Below are positions 59,294 through 64,000 of a stretch of DNA of 64,000 bases, piece after piece (the stretch's first letter is position 1; each line of letters opens with the position of its first letter). The stretch lies in contig NC_135497.1 of assembly GCF_052857255.1 (NCBI RefSeq), positions 345,935,751-345,999,750 on the forward strand, read 5' to 3'. The notes beneath the pieces are model-generated. The model made no database searches. It had not been told where the DNA came from and worked only from the letters and a program-made list of their open reading frames with translations. Both the position numbers and the translations under genes were made by a program. This DNA comes from Amblyomma americanum. Taxonomy: Eukaryota > Arthropoda > Arachnida > Ixodida > Ixodidae.

Positions 59294-62200
59294 AGGAAAA
59301 ACGAAACTTAAGTACTTATCCTGGAAGTCGCGTTGTGGGACTGCAATTATCTTCATAGCATAGCTAAGTTAATTCGGACAGTGGTAGTTAACTGTCTAAC
59401 TTCTAGTTATATCACGAAAGGAAGAATCAATTAGAGAAATGTGTAGCGCCAATATGCACAGAATACAATATGCACAAAATTTAATATGCACAGTTAGTAT
59501 TTTCTTTTTTTTTGGTTCTCAACTCACATAGAAAAACAGGAAAAGAAGGCAAAAGTCTCAGATCGCGGTCGCTAGCGTCAGTCGACAGCAAATGCGGCTG
59601 GCACAAAGCACCTGCCAATAAATTTTCAGTTAGTGTTTTTCGGAGCCATAACTCAACGTCGTAAGCATTTTGATATTCGCGCACATTGTTACGACCGTTT
59701 TTTTTGTTTTAGAAGTTATAACACTTTTGATTCCTGTGATGCACTGCATGCATGCTTGACTACTTGATGACCGGAGACGGGGCAGTCAGTCCGCCCCGGC
59801 TACTAATGCGGTGGGCGCAGAACGGAATGATTCTAACTGCTTGGCACACCCTGCACGTCTCGGTATTCGCGTTTCCCCTTTGCTGTCTACTGTCGGGGAC
59901 TCTGGCCAGCTTGAAGCGGGACTCTGTTGGTAGCGTGTCTGAGTTTCCAGGTTGAGAAAAGGAAGCAAGAAAGGCTTATTACGGCACAGTTCCGATAACT
60001 TAGTCATGTGACGAAAAGGGGAGAACCGAATAAGCAAAAATGCTGTCGGTGGTCTTGCCAACAATCGCATACATTAGTATTCGGATATCCGTGACGTGCA
60101 CTTTTAAGGTGAAATCCTTGTTAGCCCCATTAGACGAAATTCTGTCGGCTACCGCCGTCGTTGAAGGGGTCGAGAAATGGTCCCAACAACATGGCGTTGC
60201 ATCAGCCGTCGCCTGGCCACCGAAGCGGCGAGGGCGACAACAGCACGCAGAACAGATAACAGGAACAGGCGGCTTTGTAAAAGTAGGCAAGCCCGGGAAA
60301 GTGCGCGCCTACATGGACTACAAGGGCAATGAATGCCTCCGTGTTCGCCGGCAAACATGCGAAGTGGAATAACAAGCGCGGTGGGCGCGAGATAGGGGCA
60401 TCGTTAAAAGAGATGTCACTGCCTGTGGTCGTGGATGAACTAACAGTAGCGACTTGAGAAGTCTGATACCTTGCTGGTCCTGCTGGACACATGGTATGCG
60501 TCGTCTGCCCAGTCCACGTCATCTTTTGCACTGCTACCACGTGCAGGCAGCGTCAGTGCAGCTGATACATACTTTGCCAAGAGCGCTGCGCTGCTTTCGT
60601 CGCTGCATGGGCCTAGGAAAGATAGATGAAGCTCTCACGACACACAAGATCAGACGCCTGTAGATATGTAACGCGTAGTTGATGCATAGCCGGCCAGATG
60701 TTTCCTCGGATGACTACGTTCCTGCGGACCACAACACCGCAGAGCCGCGTGCTCTGACGAAGCCATCGTACGACAAGTACGAGCACTTCCCTACCGCTAG
60801 GAATCTGATTAATGTGACCGACCTGCCACCAAGTGCCGTGGACGCTACGACCACTATTAGCTATATCTTTTCCCTAAAGTTTATTGTTAATTTCTTCATG
60901 GGCCTACACTGCGCCCTGGGGGCAGGGGGGGGGGGGGGGGGGGGTTAGTTACAAATCAGTAACATGTGGTCATGCGAAAGAAAGACACGATTGTCAAGGC
61001 AAAAACGTCAAAGCATGGCAAAACGTCAAGACAACAGAGGAAAAGACATGTAAGATGAAAATCTGCAGGCAGAAATATGCGATCTCAATTCAAGAACACA
61101 GATAACACGCCAGCAGTATCGTAGGTGCCGATAGAAATTAAGGAGGAAATAAAAAAAAACAGGAATACAATTTTCGCACTGGAGCTTATAGGGGCTGTGT
61201 TATTAGAACTGGAAAGGTGTCGCCAGCGGCGGAAACGATACATTCTGGCATCCGGTTCTCAGCAAGGGTCTCAGCGAGGAGATAAATGCCCTGGAGAGCC
61301 TGGAAAGAGCCGCTCTAAGGTGTGCTTTGAACCAGGAGACACGGATAATGCAGTTTTTCAAGAAATTACCGCCACTTTTGTGGACTTAATACTGTTTGAT
61401 GTTACACAGAAGGTAGACTTGCTACGAACATTGGATATAATGAACAGAAGTCAGGTTCGTTTTAAGTGGGCTCGAGTGCAACAATAACGGAATCACATTT
61501 TTCCCAATTTTTTTTTTTACTATGAAGCCTAACTCAACAGTGCACGTAGAACTCTGTGCATACTCACACTGTGCCGTATTAAGAAACATATTAACCCCCC
61601 ATTCAAACTACTTGCTTCGCATTTGCTGACTTTCTAACTCGGAGCTGTGACTTTCTATCTAGGAGATATGACGAAGCGGAAATGAGTCAAACACGTAAAT
61701 TTCAAAACAAAGCCATTGTATTATTAGAGTGCCAGCGCAGATAGCGAGGCGGTAGTCGGGGGAGAGGGGGGGGGGGTAACTCATTCGGCGGCGACAGAGG
61801 ATGAAGTATATTGATGTGAACAGGAAGTTTGCTGGTATAGATTTTCGCGGCGGGCGCAGGCATGGTTAAACATTAGGTGACTGGTTTGTTTTGCTGTGCA
61901 CTTATCTCGGAACGGGATGACTGCGGTTCCTGTCAGTTGCAGTCTTATAATGGAGCTCACACTAATTCTCGCTCGCGAGGTCCCTGTACCTTTCATAAAT
62001 GTGGAATTTCAGCGCAGCCGATATACAGTTCGGAACAGGCTTCGTTTGCCCCCATTTTCCTGCACCCTTTTTTCTGTGTATTGCACCAGAAAACACGTCG
62101 AGTGCATGCACCTTGTGCGTCGCGCATTGTGGTGCACGTTTAAGTTATTGGATATCTCTTTCGCGGCTTGATTTCATTAGTCAGCCGTTTTCACATCGAA

Positions 62201-63772
62201 GAGCACGATTGGTGAAGTTATCAAAAAATAAGTTCTTTTCTTCATACTCGCTTTTCATAATGGACCCATTCACAACCGGACACGCGGTTTTCTGAAGACA
62301 ACCGTTGGATCGCACAACCTGTCGGGCCCGAGGGATCCCAAAGACGCACTCGGATATGTTAACGGCATTGGCTTTTTCCAACGCCTGCACGAAAGAAATG
62401 GAGGGGGAGGGAGAGGCGAGGTAGACGAAGGGTGCAGATGACTGTCACGCCGGCAAGCGTGAAGGAGAACGTGCGATCACGCTTGCTAAGCGCGACCGTT
62501 TTATTATTGCAACACCTAAAAACCGTGGTCTTTAAGCAGGGAGAACGATCACCACTAGGAGAAGTGTACAAAAGGTAAAGATATTCACTCTTGCTAAGCG
62601 TGGACATTTTTATAGTTTAATTGCAAAACCGTCTTTTCCGTACTGCTGTCGTTTGTTTTTGAAAAAAAAAAAGATATTCTGCAAGCTAAAGTTTGAGCAC
62701 TGGCTTACGCCAATGCTGCAGCCTGTCAAACTATATTATACGTTGCGGCGGAAAAAGAGCAGGCTAGTTTGGAGCAGCGACGCTGGGCGAGAGACTACGG
62801 CGTAAAAACAGGCACATGAGTGAGAAACTCAGCTATATTGCATACGTATAGAGCGATTTGACGTGATGAATTTTGGGTTTGCTTAAGATCTTGAGCCTTA
62901 TATGGATACTGTTGATTACAGCACAGATTCGCCACCCGCCAGAATAAATCTTGCGTGAGCAAATTGCGAATAAAATTGATACTTTTTTTTCATGTTTTGC
63001 TCTGTCTGCTATGACTCCAAAAATAAGGTGATATATAATTTGAGTACCTACACGAGTATATGACGCCGAGCAAGAAGGCAATAGCAAAGACAAGCCAGCT
63101 TAATCTAGCTGTCCTTGGCGGGCCACAGAAACCGAGTAGAAGCAAATGGCAAATCTACGTGCTTAGCAAACATGCAAGGAGAGAGGGAGAGCTGCGCTGA
63201 GGATGACAGCTCGAAACAGGCGCCTCATTGAAGCACGAAGGGTCGTGGGCGGACAGAGTGTGTGAAGCTAACACGAAAACTGCACCGCACTGCAACTGCA
63301 ATCGCACAGAGCTGGACTTTGCCTTTGGAAAGTACTGGATGGTACTGGAGGATGTTTTCGTGCCAAATCTCCGCGACAACCTTCGGTACTGGCGAAGGCC
63401 GGCTTCCGGCATACAGTTTCTCTCCACTTATGGGAGACCTTTGTTCTATTTGAAGGGTGTTGGCTTTATTAAGCAGTCTGATTAGCACAGGGGCTTCTTT
63501 CATCAGTGACAGGAACCGGAATTCGGAAGAAAACACTGCTGCTTCATTCGCAACCAATATATTGCACAAGCTCTGCAATATGTCCGTAGAATCTGGTGTC
63601 ATCAGCGGGTTGCCGACTGTGGTTACCTGGTGCCATGTTTTGATAGCGGCAAATGGTACGCGTTTTCAAATCAATGTTTCATAGCTAACATAGCTTCTCG
63701 TGCATATTTTTTCTTTAAGGTAAACAATGCAATTTCATGGTTTAATTTGAAAATCACCAAATATGTAATTAA
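59294..63772. other. no supported gene; poly(G) tracts
   Basis: Short frames only. A G20 tract is at 60925-60944 and a shorter G run near 61768-61776. At 60679-60900 an acidic/Pro frame ending VTDLPPSAVDATTTISYIFS vaguely resembles the C-terminus of Tigger/pogo transposases, but this is weak. Nothing else was recognised. Confidence 0.4.
60925..60944. repeat. poly(G) tract, G20
   Basis: Twenty consecutive G residues. Confidence 0.9.
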
Positions 63773-64000
63773 AAATTGGCGGTGGTTTAGCTCTGGTTAA
63801 ACCAGGAGTGACGCGATAGCTACAGCTGGCTGAGTGGAACTTGGTCACGTGACCAACCACATGACGAACCAGGTGATCAGCCACTGCGCCGCGCCGCCGG
63901 CAGCTGCTCCGCACCACGTGACCAACAACGTGACAGCGTGGCGGCACAGCCACAGGGTGACGCGCAGCTACAGGGTGGCGGCACCGCCACGCTAAAGGCT
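63773..64000. repeat. dispersed E-box-rich repeat, copy 2 (cut by window end)
   Basis: Same family as 21552-21730, in the same orientation. It keeps two CACGTG sites and has CACATG and CAGGTG where copy 1 has CACGTG. Near the right edge it carries an extra ~40 nt with GGTGACGCGCAGCTACAGG, a partial duplication of its own GTGACGCGATAGCTACAG block. The repeat may continue beyond the window. Confidence 0.75.

Overview
This 64 kb window looks like nuclear DNA of an animal, most probably a hard tick (Ixodidae). It has no prokaryotic gene layout and no long conserved ORF. The retroelement families I recognise are those that crowd ixodid genomes: a tRNA-derived SINE of the Ruka type, Penelope-like elements with a GIY-YIG domain, CR1/Jockey-like and RTE/L1-like LINE fragments, MITEs and very long (TA)n tracts. 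The species cannot be fixed from the sequence.

The one host-gene piece I can support is a 64-nt coding exon on the minus strand (53653-53716). It encodes the first 21 residues of a neuronal calcium sensor of the frequenin/NCS-1 type, with an N-myristoylation motif and a GTGAGT splice donor in the expected phase. A GC-rich, CpG-dense stretch lies just upstream of it (53717-54590) and is probably its promoter and 5' UTR. I found no exon 2 at lower coordinates, so about 53.6 kb on the left is probably first intron.

The rest is a layered graveyard of mobile elements. A solo LTR with a 4-bp target duplication is at 4999-5597. A minus-strand LINE 3' end is at 6345-6962 and a 5'-truncated Penelope-like 3' end at 8845-9700. 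An RNase H scrap lies at 12745-12885. Long (TA)n arrays and a tRNA-like sequence occupy 19.3-20.3 kb. Tick-type SINEs are at 25.5, 26.8, 31.5 and 45.1 kb; the first three have recognisable target-site duplications. A Penelope-like element at 35255-37963 has its body on the minus strand and ends in two inverted ~0.8 kb copies of its endonuclease/3' segment. A CR1-like 3' end is at 40300-40905. A CR1-like RT fragment (44010-45670) is split by a MITE and by a SINE. A foldback element lies at 48029-48697. A LINE at about 54985-59293 is split by a 544-bp MITE and by a ~1.15 kb insert. Two copies of an E-box-rich repeat are at 21552-21730 and at the right edge.

All the transposon genes carry stops and frameshifts, and several have lost catalytic residues, so none looks able to move by itself. 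Most of the remaining unique sequence shows nothing I can name and is reported as such. I did not find a new gene system. The items most worth checking are the calcium-sensor exon with its implied giant intron, the inverted-terminal Penelope element, the nested insertions, and the perfect short hairpins near 52.3-52.6 kb.
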